Shown piece by piece: positions 17,482-25,396 of a stretch of 40,863 nucleotides of DNA. The notes beneath the pieces were generated by a model, which saw only the letters and a program-made list of their open reading frames with translations, was not told where the DNA came from and did not search any database. This DNA is from Lachnospiraceae bacterium. Lineage in GTDB: Bacteria > Bacillota > Clostridia > Lachnospirales > Lachnospiraceae. The stretch covers positions 1 through 40,863 of the forward strand of contig JAETTM010000036.1 in the NCBI GenBank assembly GCA_021769135.1, in the 5' to 3' direction. How positions within the stretch are numbered: the first letter of the stretch is position 1; every line of letters starts with the position of its first letter. A program made the position numbers and the translations under genes.

Positions 17482-19141
17482 ACAGATTAAGATAACGGTA
17501 ATAGAAGAAGTGGATAGGGGGCGGCCAGCCGGTAAGGGAAGCGGCGGGAAAAAAACCGTGCTTTTTCATGATGCGGGAAAGACATTGCTTCATACATTGA
17601 GGGAAGGTGGCATTCAGCTGCCTTCCCTTTGTGGCAGTATAGGAAAATGCGGCAGATGCCAGGTGAAGTTTCACGGCCAGGCCCCCCTTCCTTCTCCGGC
17701 GGACAGGGCCATAATTTCCCCAGATAAACTGAGGGAAGGGTATCGTCTGGCATGCACGGTGCGGCCGAGGAAGAGCATCACGGTGGAAACGGCTTTTGGG
17801 AAAGAAGCCGAAGTCCATGTGGTGGTAGGAAGCAGCACGGAGGGAGGATGGAAGGATAGCGGCTGTGGGAAAAATGATGTGGGTGGCGAACGGGTTAGAG
17901 GAAGAAAAGGCTTTGCAGGAGAGGGCATGGTGGCGGCGGTGGATATCGGAACAACTACGATAGCCATGCAGCTGATGGAAGCGGAATCCGGGCAGGTTTT
18001 GGATACCTATACATGTTTAAATCCCCAGAGAAGCTATGGGGCGGACGTGATTTCCCGTATCCGGGCGGGAACTGAAGGGGAAGGGGAGCGGATGAAGCGG
18101 CTGGTCAGGGAGGCGCTGGCAGCCGGGTTGGAGCATATGTTGGGAGGGAATGCCTTAAGCGAAGAAGACCGAAACGGGAATGCCTTGGGCGAAGAGGCTT
18201 GGAACAGGAAGCCAGGGATGCCGAAGCTTATGGTGATTGCCGCCAATACGGTGATGGGGCATCTGTTTATGGGATATCCGGTGGAGACGCTGGGGAGGAG
18301 CCCTTTTTCGCCGGTGAATATAAAAACGGTAACGTTGGATTTTTTAGGCATTCCTACCATATTGATTCCCGGGATATCGGCTTTTGTAGGCGGGGATATC
18401 GTATCCGGCCTGTATGCCTGCGGGCTGTACCCTTTCAGGGGAGTCATGTCAGGAGTACCTATGAAAGATGCCATGAAAATGGGCGAAACCCATTCCCATG
18501 CCGGACGAAGGCAAAGGCAAAGGGAAAAAGCCTGGCTGTTCCTGGATTTGGGAACCAATGCGGAGATGGTGATAGGGAAAGGCAATCGGATTGCATGTAC
18601 GGCGGCGGCGGCCGGTCCGGCTTTTGAAGGCAGAGGGAGACAGGGGCGGAATGGCTCGGAGCGGATAGAAGCGATAGCGTTTTTGCTGGAAAAGGGCATT
18701 ATTGACAGGGGAGGATTATTAAAAGACCCTTATTTTGAAACCGGTATCGAAGTGGAATTGGAAGATAAGAAGGGGAAAATCCGGATTTTGCAGGAGGATA
18801 TCAGGGATATTCAGATGGCGAAGGCTGCGGTGCGGGCTGGGATATATTTCCTGATGAAAAGGATGGGAATAACGGACGTTGATGAAATAGAACGGGTCTA
18901 TGTGGCGGGAGGGTTCGGCTTTTACTTAAAACGGGAGGCGGCTGTGGAAATCGGGCTGGTTCCGGCAGGGCTTGGGGAGAAGATGGAAGCGGTGGGAAAC
19001 ACTTCCCTGGCAGGGGCGAAGCTGATGGGAATGAGGGGCCTTTCGGAAGATATGGAAGCATTGGCTTTGAAGGCGGAAGCATTTCAGCTTGCAGATGAAC
19101 TGTTATTTGAGGAAAAATATATAGAGTATATGAATTTTTAA
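17474..19141 (+). CDS. [2Fe-2S] ferredoxin-ASKHA ATPase (RACo-like, DUF4445 family)
   Basis: About 555 residues. An N-terminal plant-type ferredoxin domain has C53, C59, C62 and C94 (C-x5-C-x2-C-x31-C) for one [2Fe-2S] cluster, followed by a linker and an ASKHA ATPase domain: phosphate-1 loop VDIGTTTIAMQLM, NPQRSYGADVISRI, phosphate-2 loop FLDLGTNAEMVIG, GPAFEG, and the adenosine loop VYVAGGFGFYL. The best known members reductively reactivate corrinoid proteins with ATP. No corrinoid protein or methyltransferase is nearby, so the substrate here is open. TTG 17474 is chosen because GGGGAGAGGA lies 6 bases upstream; ATG 17453 is an alternative. The linker (about 115-145) is low-complexity Gly-rich. 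Confidence 0.85.
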   Translation: MSEQIKITVIEEVDRGRPAGKGSGGKKTVLFHDAGKTLLHTLREGGIQLPSLCGSIGKCGRCQVKFHGQAPLPSPADRAIISPDKLREGYRLACTVRPRKSITVETAFGKEAEVHVVVGSSTEGGWKDSGCGKNDVGGERVRGRKGFAGEGMVAAVDIGTTTIAMQLMEAESGQVLDTYTCLNPQRSYGADVISRIRAGTEGEGERMKRLVREALAAGLEHMLGGNALSEEDRNGNALGEEAWNRKPGMPKLMVIAANTVMGHLFMGYPVETLGRSPFSPVNIKTVTLDFLGIPTILIPGISAFVGGDIVSGLYACGLYPFRGVMSGVPMKDAMKMGETHSHAGRRQRQREKAWLFLDLGTNAEMVIGKGNRIACTAAAAGPAFEGRGRQGRNGSERIEAIAFLLEKGIIDRGGLLKDPYFETGIEVELEDKKGKIRILQEDIRDIQMAKAAVRAGIYFLMKRMGITDVDEIERVYVAGGFGFYLKREAAVEIGLVPAGLGEKMEAVGNTSLAGAKLMGMRGLSEDMEALALKAEAFQLADELLFEEKYIEYMNF

Positions 19142-19196
19142 GTGATTTCCGCAAGTATGCGTGGGAAAATATAAGATTGTGAATATGGAGGTAAGA

Positions 19197-20483
19197 ATGG
19201 GAAAATGGCTGGAATGTATTTCAGGAAAGGAACTGAAGGTTTTTAGTATCTTTTCGATGGCCGCGTTTTTTATGGCGGCTGTTATAGTAACTTTTGTCAC
19301 GGGGAATCCTATGGAACTGGTAGACGGCATGAAGTTGATTGTCATATCCCGGGATGCCCTGATTACCGATTATTTTGAACTGGCAGGCTATGGAACCGCT
19401 TTTTTGAATGCCGCATTGGTATTGGGAATCAGTATCCTTTTAGTCATCAGCCAGAAAATACCGTTTACGGGGCCGACGATGGCGGCACTTTTTATCAATG
19501 CAGGGTATGGACTGTGGGGGAAAAATCCGGTGAACATCATTCCCGTGATTTTGGGAACGGCTCTTTATGCCAGGATTCATAAATCAAAGCTGAGCCGTTA
19601 TATATACACTGCGCTGTTCGGCACATGCCTGGCACCGCTGATTACCGAACTGGTCTACCTGTTTCCTTTCGGATGGCAGGTGAACCTGCTGCTCGCGGTG
19701 ATGGCAGGGATGCTAATCGGCTTCGTATTGCCGCCGTTGTCCATGCATACGGCATCTATGCATCAGGGCTATAACCTGTTCAATGTAGGGTTTTCCGGAG
19801 GAATACTGGCTTTCGCAGTGGTATGTCTGCTTAGGTCTTTTGGGATGGAAAGCGAGTCGGTGCTGGTGTGGAAAGAGGGGCAAAACCAGGTAGTGGGGAT
19901 TGGATTGTTTTTATATTTTTTGGCGGCAATTATCTTTGGCTTCCTTGTAAGCGGCAGAAAAATGGATGGGCTTAAAAATATTATGAAGCATCCCGGCCGG
20001 GCGGTGGCCGACTTCGTCCTGATGGATGGGGCCGGACCAACCCTGATGAATATGGGGCTGGTGGGTATTCTCTGCGAAGGGTATATTCTGTTGACGGGAG
20101 GGGATTTTTCTGGGCCAGTGGTGGGGGCCATCCTGGCGGTATTCGGATTTTCCGCATTTGGCGTACACGTGAAAAACTATTTTCCGGTGATGGCAGGCGT
20201 GTACATATCCACTTTTTTTACCGTATTTTCGCCCGATACTCCCAGTATTCAGCTGGCGGCGATTTTTGCGGCAGGCTTATCGCCCATTGCCGGGCAGTTC
20301 GGAGTGGCGGCGGGCATTCTGGCGGGCTTTCTTCATGCGGCGGTGGTGGTGTGTACAACGCCGATGTATGGCGGGCTGAATTTGTATAACAACGGGTTCA
20401 GCGCCGGCTGGGTGGCGGTCATTATGGTTCCGGTGATAGAGAGCTTTATGAAACACTTTAAGGAGAGGAAGAGGGAGAAATAG
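19197..20483 (+). CDS. DUF1576 multi-pass membrane protein
   Basis: Integral membrane protein of about 428 residues with ten or more hydrophobic segments, starting MGKWLECISGKELKVFSIFS. Characteristic pieces include PFTGPTMAALFINAGYGLWGKNPVN, the central HTASMHQGYNLFNVGFSGGI and the C-terminal GGLNLYNNGFSAGW, a sequence echo between the halves (GYNLFNVGFSGG versus LNLYNNGFSAGW) that suggests an internal duplication as in transporters. The family (DUF1576) has no known function. GGAGGT precedes the ATG. It lies 55 bases after the ferredoxin-ATPase and directly abuts the next gene. Confidence 0.85.
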   Translation: MGKWLECISGKELKVFSIFSMAAFFMAAVIVTFVTGNPMELVDGMKLIVISRDALITDYFELAGYGTAFLNAALVLGISILLVISQKIPFTGPTMAALFINAGYGLWGKNPVNIIPVILGTALYARIHKSKLSRYIYTALFGTCLAPLITELVYLFPFGWQVNLLLAVMAGMLIGFVLPPLSMHTASMHQGYNLFNVGFSGGILAFAVVCLLRSFGMESESVLVWKEGQNQVVGIGLFLYFLAAIIFGFLVSGRKMDGLKNIMKHPGRAVADFVLMDGAGPTLMNMGLVGILCEGYILLTGGDFSGPVVGAILAVFGFSAFGVHVKNYFPVMAGVYISTFFTVFSPDTPSIQLAAIFAAGLSPIAGQFGVAAGILAGFLHAAVVVCTTPMYGGLNLYNNGFSAGWVAVIMVPVIESFMKHFKERKREK

Positions 20484-20837
20484 ATGGTACATGAAAAGAA
20501 AAAGATAGTGAAAATAGTGGAGGAGCTTACTTTGTATTTTTTTACATTGGGTGCGGACAGGATTCAGTCGGGGATTGAAAAGAAAGGGAAAAACGTGGTG
20601 ATTACGTTCCGGACCAACTATCATCCGGATTATGAGAAACAATTGCAGCAGCTGGAAAAATATTTAAACTGCCCGAAAAACGACGGGATGGAAGACGTTT
20701 ACTGGGAACTGGCCGGTTCCGGGGAACCGGGGGAAACGAGCCAGCTGTTGCTTGTAGGCATGATGATTGACCGGGCGCAGATAAGGCTGGAAAAGGGCGA
20801 GGTATATTTGGAATTGTTTAAGGAACAGCTGGAATGA
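20484..20837 (+). CDS. Small conserved protein of unknown function
   Basis: A 117-residue soluble protein, family not recognised. Its ATG follows the DUF1576 stop without a gap (TAGATG), so it depends on translation of that gene. The composition is mixed alpha/beta with an amphipathic N-terminal helix (KKKIVKIVEELTLYFFTLGA), a predicted strand NVVITFRTNY, a His/Pro turn, and an acidic C-terminal helix (IRLEKGEVYLELFKEQLE). No cysteines suited to metal binding apart from C64, and no signal peptide. It is probably a cytoplasmic partner of the DUF1576 membrane protein. Confidence 0.7.
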   Translation: MVHEKKKIVKIVEELTLYFFTLGADRIQSGIEKKGKNVVITFRTNYHPDYEKQLQQLEKYLNCPKNDGMEDVYWELAGSGEPGETSQLLLVGMMIDRAQIRLEKGEVYLELFKEQLE

Positions 20838-20940
20838 ACGTAGGTTCTCTATGCTGCCAGCGCTGACAGAATGGAGTACCAGGGATTGGAAGGAAAGTCT
20901 GGCTGGGGAGTTGGAAGTTTTTTATAAAAAGGGAGGAAGT

Positions 20941-21966
20941 ATGGGAATTTATCTGAATCCGGGAAATAAAAATTTTTGGAAAGCAATCCGCTCCGAGATA
21001 TATGTGGATAAAACGGAACTGATAGCGTATACCAATAAATATTTGAATACAAAGGAGCAATTTATTTGCGTCAGCAGGCCGCGGCGGTTTGGAAAATCTA
21101 TGGCATGACAGAGTATTTGGAGTGGGCCGTCATTGCTGAGATGCGTAAGGTATATGGGGGGGTGTTTCCGGAACAGGAAACGGCTCTTGCCGTTGTATTG
21201 GAGCAAATTTATGTGGAAACGGACAGGCAGTTTGTTTTTCTGATAGATGAATGGGATTGCGTGATGCGCGAAAAGCAGGAAGAGGCATTGCAGAAGCATT
21301 ATCTGGATTTTTTGCGCAATCTTTTGAAAGACCAGCCGTATGTTGCATTGGCATATATGACAGGTATTCTTCCGGTGAAAAAATATGGCACACACTCCGC
21401 ACTGAATATGTTTGCTGAGTATTCGATGATGAACCAGTATGTTTTTGAGGAATATACTGGTTTTACGGAGGAAGAGGTAAAAGCGTTATGTCAGCGTTAT
21501 GGGATGGCAGGAAGTTATGCAAGTCCTGAAAGCATCGGATAAACTTCTTGAGGATACACTGTCGGGAAACGAAAAAGGTGTTGCGGAGGGGCTTGATAAG
21601 GCGCATATGGAAGTGGCTTCCATATTGGCTTATAATGATGAAAATTCGTTAAGCTGCGCTATTGCCCTTGCATATTACAGTGCAAGAAAGTACTACAAAG
21701 TAATCAGAGAACTTCCCACAGGGCGCGGTTTTGCCGATGTCGCCTTCGTGCCGTTGCCCCATAGCGGGAAGCCGGCAATAGTAATAGAATTAAAGTATAA
21801 CAAATCAGCCTATGCAGCGATACAGCAGATGAAAGAGAAGCATTATTCAAAGGCATTGGAAGGATATAGCGGTGAAATATTGCTGGTAGGCGTGAATTAT
21901 GATAAGGATAAAGGAAATAAGAAGCACAGCTATATCATAGAAAAGCTGGAAATCCGGGGCCAATAG
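20941..21966 (+). pseudogene. AAA-ATPase/PD-(D/E)XK nuclease family protein, multiply deleted
   Basis: Three pieces of one protein family occur in order but in different frames. 20941-21108: MGIYLNPGNKNFWKAIRSEI, YVDKTELI, and the Walker A start SRPRRFGKSMA, then a stop. About 21110-21500 in another frame: FVFLIDEWDCVMREKQEE (Walker B type), VALAYMTGILPVKKYGTHSA, LNMFAEYSMMNQY. About 21500-21966 in the first frame: GWQEVMQVLKASDKLLEDTL, then RGFADVAFVPLP and IVIELKYNKSA, the nuclease-like core. The intact family is about 550 residues; the region between Walker A and B and a large middle part are gone. This family is often present in many copies in Lachnospiraceae and its role is unknown. The gene here is dead. 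Confidence 0.82.
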
Positions 21967-22048
21967 ATATGTATAAGACTTTTTTATGCATGCAGGCATT
22001 TTCCACGCATATAAATTAGATAAGGCGGGAAGAAAGAAAATCTGGATT

Positions 22049-22729
22049 ATGAATTGGATGAAAAAAATAATGTCTTGTATAATATTGCTTCTTCTTTTGG
22101 CAGTAGTCTGTGCAATAGGATATTGGAAACAGGGGGGCCTGCCGGTTTTTGGCAAAACCCTGGAGGAACCTATGGGGAAAAAGGTAGCCCTGACATTCGA
22201 TGACGGCCCCCATCCTTATTATACGGAACAGCTGTTAGACGGGCTAAAAAAACGTGGTGTAAAAGCTACGTTTTTTGTTACGGGAGAACATGCTTCCCTG
22301 CATCCGGAAGTGATAGAAAGGATGGACAAGGAAGGCCATCTCATCGGCAACCATACCTACAGCCATATCCAGCTGAAATCGTCCAACAGGGAAAAATTCA
22401 AAGAAGAACTGGTAAAGACCAACGAAATCATTGAAGGGATTACGGGAAAAGAGGTGGTTTATGTGCGGCCGCCTTATGGCACATGGGATAAGTCCTTTGA
22501 AGCGGAATTGAATATGATTCCAGTGCTCTGGACTGTGGATCCTCTGGACTGGTGTTCGAGAAATGCAGGATGTGTGGTGGATAAAGTAGTGAATAAGGCG
22601 AAGGAGAATGACATAATCCTGATGCATGACTATTATGAATCGACGGTTACGGCAGCGCTTGAAATCGTGGACCAGCTGCAGGAAGAGGGGTATGAATTCG
22701 TGACGGTGGAGGAGATTTTGTTTGATTGA
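22049..22729 (+). CDS. Polysaccharide deacetylase (NodB domain), membrane-anchored
   Basis: Carbohydrate esterase family 4 enzyme that removes N- or O-acetyl groups from surface polysaccharide or peptidoglycan, outside the membrane. One N-terminal membrane segment (about 7-25, IMSCIILLLLLAVVCAIGY) is followed by the NodB domain. All five motifs are present: TFDDGPHP (catalytic base and metal Asp), HTYSH (metal His pair), RPPYGTWD, the VDPLDW strand and the LMHDYY His motif. The start is uncertain: 22049 (MNWMKK) is given, with 21986 and 22058 possible, since no strong ribosome-binding site is seen. About 226 residues. It stands alone between pseudogene and acetyltransferase. Confidence 0.92.
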   Translation: MNWMKKIMSCIILLLLLAVVCAIGYWKQGGLPVFGKTLEEPMGKKVALTFDDGPHPYYTEQLLDGLKKRGVKATFFVTGEHASLHPEVIERMDKEGHLIGNHTYSHIQLKSSNREKFKEELVKTNEIIEGITGKEVVYVRPPYGTWDKSFEAELNMIPVLWTVDPLDWCSRNAGCVVDKVVNKAKENDIILMHDYYESTVTAALEIVDQLQEEGYEFVTVEEILFD

Positions 22730-22740
22730 AAAGAGGTAAG

Positions 22741-22857
22741 ATGTTTCGGTGGGAATGCAAGCTGATGGAAAGCATTGAGAAATGGATTTTTATAGGATAT
22801 GGGGAAAGATTTGAGCTTCTACGAACGGAAGCGGTTGGTTTGAGTTTCTGTGAATAA
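22741..22857 (+). CDS. Possible 38-residue small protein
   Basis: An ATG at 22741 lies 7 bases after AAAGAGGTAAG, a fair ribosome-binding site, and opens a frame of 38 codons beginning MFRWECKLMESIEKWIFIGY. It begins 11 bases after the deacetylase stop, so it could be a trailing small gene of that transcript. No family is recognised and no homologue evidence is available; it may be a chance frame. Confidence 0.25.
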   Translation: MFRWECKLMESIEKWIFIGYGERFELLRTEAVGLSFCE

Positions 22858-22886
22858 AACTGCGGAAACTTAAGGGAGAAAGAGGG

Positions 22887-22915
22887 TTGAGGAAAGCCGT
22901 CTTTTAGAGTATACT
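22887..22915 (+). promoter_or_regulatory. Promoter for GNAT acetyltransferase
   Basis: TTGAGG (22887-22892), 17-base spacer, TATACT (22910-22915). It lies 31 bases upstream of the chosen GTG start. Confidence 0.6.
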
Positions 22916-22946
22916 TATATCAAACGTGCAGAGAGGGAAGCTTATT

Positions 22947-23480
22947 GTGAAACAGGATATTCATATCAAAAAAGCCGTAGAAGCAGATGTGGATGGTATC
23001 GAGAAGCTATATGAGGATATATGTGATTATCTGGAAATGCACAAGAATTATCCTGGGTGGAAAAAGGGCGTTTATCCGGTTCGTTTCGATGCAGAAAAAG
23101 CATTGATGAAAAATGCGCTGTATATTGCTCGGATTGAAGGAAAAACTGCCGGAACGATTATTTTAAAGCATGAACCGGAAGACGGGTATAAAAAGGGTAA
23201 ATGGCTGGTGAGAGATGATTACAGGTATATTTATGTGGTTTATACCCTTGCTGTCCATCCGAATTTCCTAAAGTGCGGTGTAGGGAAAGAACTACTGATG
23301 TTTGCTGAACAGGTGGCGCGAAAAGAAGGGTGCGTAAGCATAAGGCTCGATGTTGTAAAAGGGAATATCCCTGCGGAGCGGCTTTATCAAAAATGTGGAT
23401 ATCAGCTGATAGGAACGGTAAGCCTGGGTTATGAAGAGTATGGGCTGCCCTGGTATCATCTTTACGAAAAAGTTTTATAA
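22947..23480 (+). CDS. GNAT family N-acetyltransferase
   Basis: Acetyl-CoA dependent acetyltransferase of about 177 residues; the substrate is unknown. The GNAT fold is readable: strand 1 with IHIKKAVEADVDGIEKLY, strand 4 YIYVVYTLAVHPNFLKCGVG (motif A, with the pyrophosphate-binding K-C-G-V-G-K turn), helix 3 LLMFAEQVARKEG, strand 5 IRLDVVKGN and the motif B-like AERLYQKCGYQLIG. GTG 22947 is chosen with AGAGAGGGAAG just upstream; GTG 22926 would place that site inside the gene. The frame stays open for 60 more codons after the stop (see 23481-23663). Confidence 0.88.
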   Translation: MKQDIHIKKAVEADVDGIEKLYEDICDYLEMHKNYPGWKKGVYPVRFDAEKALMKNALYIARIEGKTAGTIILKHEPEDGYKKGKWLVRDDYRYIYVVYTLAVHPNFLKCGVGKELLMFAEQVARKEGCVSIRLDVVKGNIPAERLYQKCGYQLIGTVSLGYEEYGLPWYHLYEKVL

Positions 23481-23663
23481 GAGAGAAAATGTTCCCTGCT
23501 TGGCATTGTTAATGGAACAAGAAAAATATGGAATAAATATAGGAAGAAAGCAAAGGATATTTATATAGCGGAGGACAAACCGAAATTGATATGTATTGAA
23601 AAATTGCAGGAATACTACAGGCAGGATAGGGTTATTATAAGCATCCATTTATTTTCCAAGTAA
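23481..23663 (+). other. Open frame after GNAT stop, no start codon; probable remnant
   Basis: Directly after the GNAT stop the same frame continues for 60 codons to TAA at 23661, including IYIAEDKPKLICIEKLQEYY. It has no ATG or good ribosome-binding site. The first 15 bases of interest (GAAAATGTTCCCTGC, 23485-23499) recur exactly at 23796-23810 inside the zinc-finger gene. It may be a decayed gene, possibly the lost partner of the zinc-finger protein, but no family is recognised. Nothing else is seen in 23481-23708. Confidence 0.3.
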
Positions 23664-23708
23664 TAAAAAATTTGAAGTCGATATGAAAACGAGAAAGGAG
23701 CCTGGATA

Positions 23709-23939
23709 ATGAAATGTACAAGCTGTAAATACGGAGAAATGGAAGAAGCGGTTACAACATATTTTACACAATTAAATGGCTGCTATGTGATTATAGAAAA
23801 TGTTCCCTGCCTAAAATGCAGCCAATGCGGCGAGGAGTTTCTGGCCGCATCCGTGGCAGAAAAAATTGATGATATCTTGGATAGCGTGGAAAAAATCACC
23901 AGCAAAATTTTTATTTTAGATTATATGACAGCAGCGTAG
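23709..23939 (+). CDS. YgiT-type zinc finger protein (orphan antitoxin-like)
   Basis: A 76-residue protein with two CxxC pairs, C3-x2-C6 and C37-x2-C40, in the YgiT arrangement (MKCTSC..., then YVIIENVPCLKCSQCGEEF). In toxin-antitoxin loci this zinc domain forms the N-terminal half of MqsA-like antitoxins, which normally continue into an HTH domain of about 70 residues. Here only a short helix (AEKIDDILDSVEKITSKIFI) follows, so the protein lacks DNA-binding capacity, as in many short YgiT antitoxins paired with a RelE- or DUF4258-type toxin. No toxin gene is recognisable on either side. AAAGGAG precedes the ATG. Confidence 0.82.
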   Translation: MKCTSCKYGEMEEAVTTYFTQLNGCYVIIENVPCLKCSQCGEEFLAASVAEKIDDILDSVEKITSKIFILDYMTAA

Positions 23940-24044
23940 AGATATTATTAGGGGTATCGAAATGCTGCGATGTTGTGATAAAATATTTGAAAAGCGGCGG
24001 ATATGGAATGGGATGCCAAAAACAATAGAAAGGAAGATAAGGTT

Positions 24045-24476
24045 ATGAGGATTGCGGTAACTTATGAAAATGGAAATGTATTCCCTCATTTTGGGCATAC
24101 GGAGCAGTTTAAGGTTTATGAGATTGAGGATGGAAAAATTACAGGGTCGCAGATTGTGGATACGGAAGGGAGCGGCCATGGAGCCCTGGCAGGGATGCTT
24201 TCCGCATTAAAAGCGGATACCCTTATCTGCGGCGGGATTGGAGCGGGAGCGCAGACCGCGTTGGCGGAAGAAGGAATCCGCCTTTATGGAGGGGTATCCG
24301 GCAGCGCGGATGAGGCGGTGGATGCGCTGCTTGCGGGAAACCTTTCGTACAATCCCGATGTCCATTGTGACCATCATGGACATGAGCACCATGGGGAAGA
24401 ACATTGCCACGGGAACGGGCATCGCTGTGGGGAAGACAAGCATGGTTGTGAAGGAAATGGAGGCAGGTGCCAATAA
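24045..24476 (+). CDS. NifX/NifB-like dinitrogenase cofactor-family protein with His-rich tail
   Basis: A 143-residue protein. The first 105 residues form the NifX/NafY-like ribonuclease-H-type fold: MRIAVTYENGNVFPHFGHTEQFKVYEIEDG, then GHGALAGMLSALKADTLICGGIG and QTALAEEGIRLYGGVSG (each in order). This family binds FeMo-cofactor or related clusters, but many members occur in species without nitrogenase. The last 30 residues hold many His and Cys (for example DHHGHEHHGEEHCHGNGH), a probable metal-storage or metal-delivery tail. AAGGAAGATAAGG precedes the ATG. No nitrogenase gene is nearby. It is 32 bases upstream of the STM4015-type gene, so co-transcription is possible. Confidence 0.88.
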   Translation: MRIAVTYENGNVFPHFGHTEQFKVYEIEDGKITGSQIVDTEGSGHGALAGMLSALKADTLICGGIGAGAQTALAEEGIRLYGGVSGSADEAVDALLAGNLSYNPDVHCDHHGHEHHGEEHCHGNGHRCGEDKHGCEGNGGRCQ

Positions 24477-24508
24477 ACGCAAAAGATGCGCAGAAATGAG
24501 GTGGAAAG

Positions 24509-25396
24509 ATGAATTTGGAATCAGGAAATGGAAAAAACGGAAAGTGTAAAAAATATGCATATAGTTATGAGGAATATGAAGAACAGGGAAAGGGAGCGGA
24601 AAGCCTGATAGGAGATATTTTGGCTGATTCGGATTTCCCAGAATTGACGGAATTGGTAATTGGAGATTGGGGTAACGCATGGGAAGAGGACTGTCAGAAG
24701 ATTCTGGACGGTATTGTGGAGCAGTCAGAACATTTTTCCCATATTGAGAAACTGTTTATAGGCGATATGGATTATGAAGAGTGCGAAGTGTCATGGATTA
24801 TGCAAGGGGATTACAGCAGGCTGTGGGCTGCCATGCCACAGTTGAAGGAACTGACAATTAAGGGGAGCATGGATTTGGAGTTGGGTGAAATTCATCATGA
24901 AGGGTTAGAGTCGCTGACCATTATTTGTGGCGGACTTTCCCGGTCAGTGTTCCGTTCGATTCAGGATGCGAAGCTGCCCAGCTTGAAAAAACTGCTCCTT
25001 TATATCGGCATTGAAGACTATGGATTCGATGGCGATGCGGATACGGTAAAAGAACTTTTGGAAAAGGCAGATTTTCCAAAACTTACATATTTGGGGATTG
25101 AAGACAGCGAAATACAGGACGAACTGGCGCAGATTGTTTTGGATAGCAAATTTATGGGCCAAATCAATACATTGGATTTGGCCAACGGAACTTTGACGGA
25201 TAAGGGCGGCGAACTGCTTCTGAAGGAACTTCCCAAATGGCCTAACGTGAAGAAGCTGGATATCCATTATCATTATCTGTCCAACGAGATGGTAAGAAAG
25301 CTGGAAGGGCTTCCCATGGAGATAGATGCTTCCGATGGGAATGAGGAAGAAGAATATGATGGCGAGATTTACCGGAACGCCATGCTGACAGAATGA
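24509..25396 (+). CDS. STM4015 family leucine-rich-repeat protein
   Basis: A 295-residue cytoplasmic protein made of irregular leucine-rich repeats. Matching features of the STM4015 family, in order, are ELVIGDWG, KLFIGDMDYEECEVSWI, LKELTIKGSMDLELGEIHHE, LESLTIICGG, LYIGIEDYGFDGD, LTYLGIEDSEIQDELA, TLDLANGTLTDKGGELLL and KKLDIHYHYLSNEM. There is no signal peptide and no catalytic motif. It begins the five-gene cluster and its last bases overlap the ATP-grasp gene by ATGA. In the family it always seems to travel with the enzymes, so it is likely a scaffold or substrate-recognition protein; this is inference. The function is unknown. Confidence 0.88.
   Translation: MNLESGNGKNGKCKKYAYSYEEYEEQGKGAESLIGDILADSDFPELTELVIGDWGNAWEEDCQKILDGIVEQSEHFSHIEKLFIGDMDYEECEVSWIMQGDYSRLWAAMPQLKELTIKGSMDLELGEIHHEGLESLTIICGGLSRSVFRSIQDAKLPSLKKLLLYIGIEDYGFDGDADTVKELLEKADFPKLTYLGIEDSEIQDELAQIVLDSKFMGQINTLDLANGTLTDKGGELLLKELPKWPNVKKLDIHYHYLSNEMVRKLEGLPMEIDASDGNEEEEYDGEIYRNAMLTE

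Noticed and set aside
23709-23939. Complete MqsR-MqsA toxin-antitoxin pair
   Set aside because: The protein lacks the HTH half of MqsA and no toxin frame is recognisable on either side.
24045-24476. Nitrogen fixation locus
   Set aside because: Only the NifX-type fold is present; there are no nifHDK, nifE or nifN genes.
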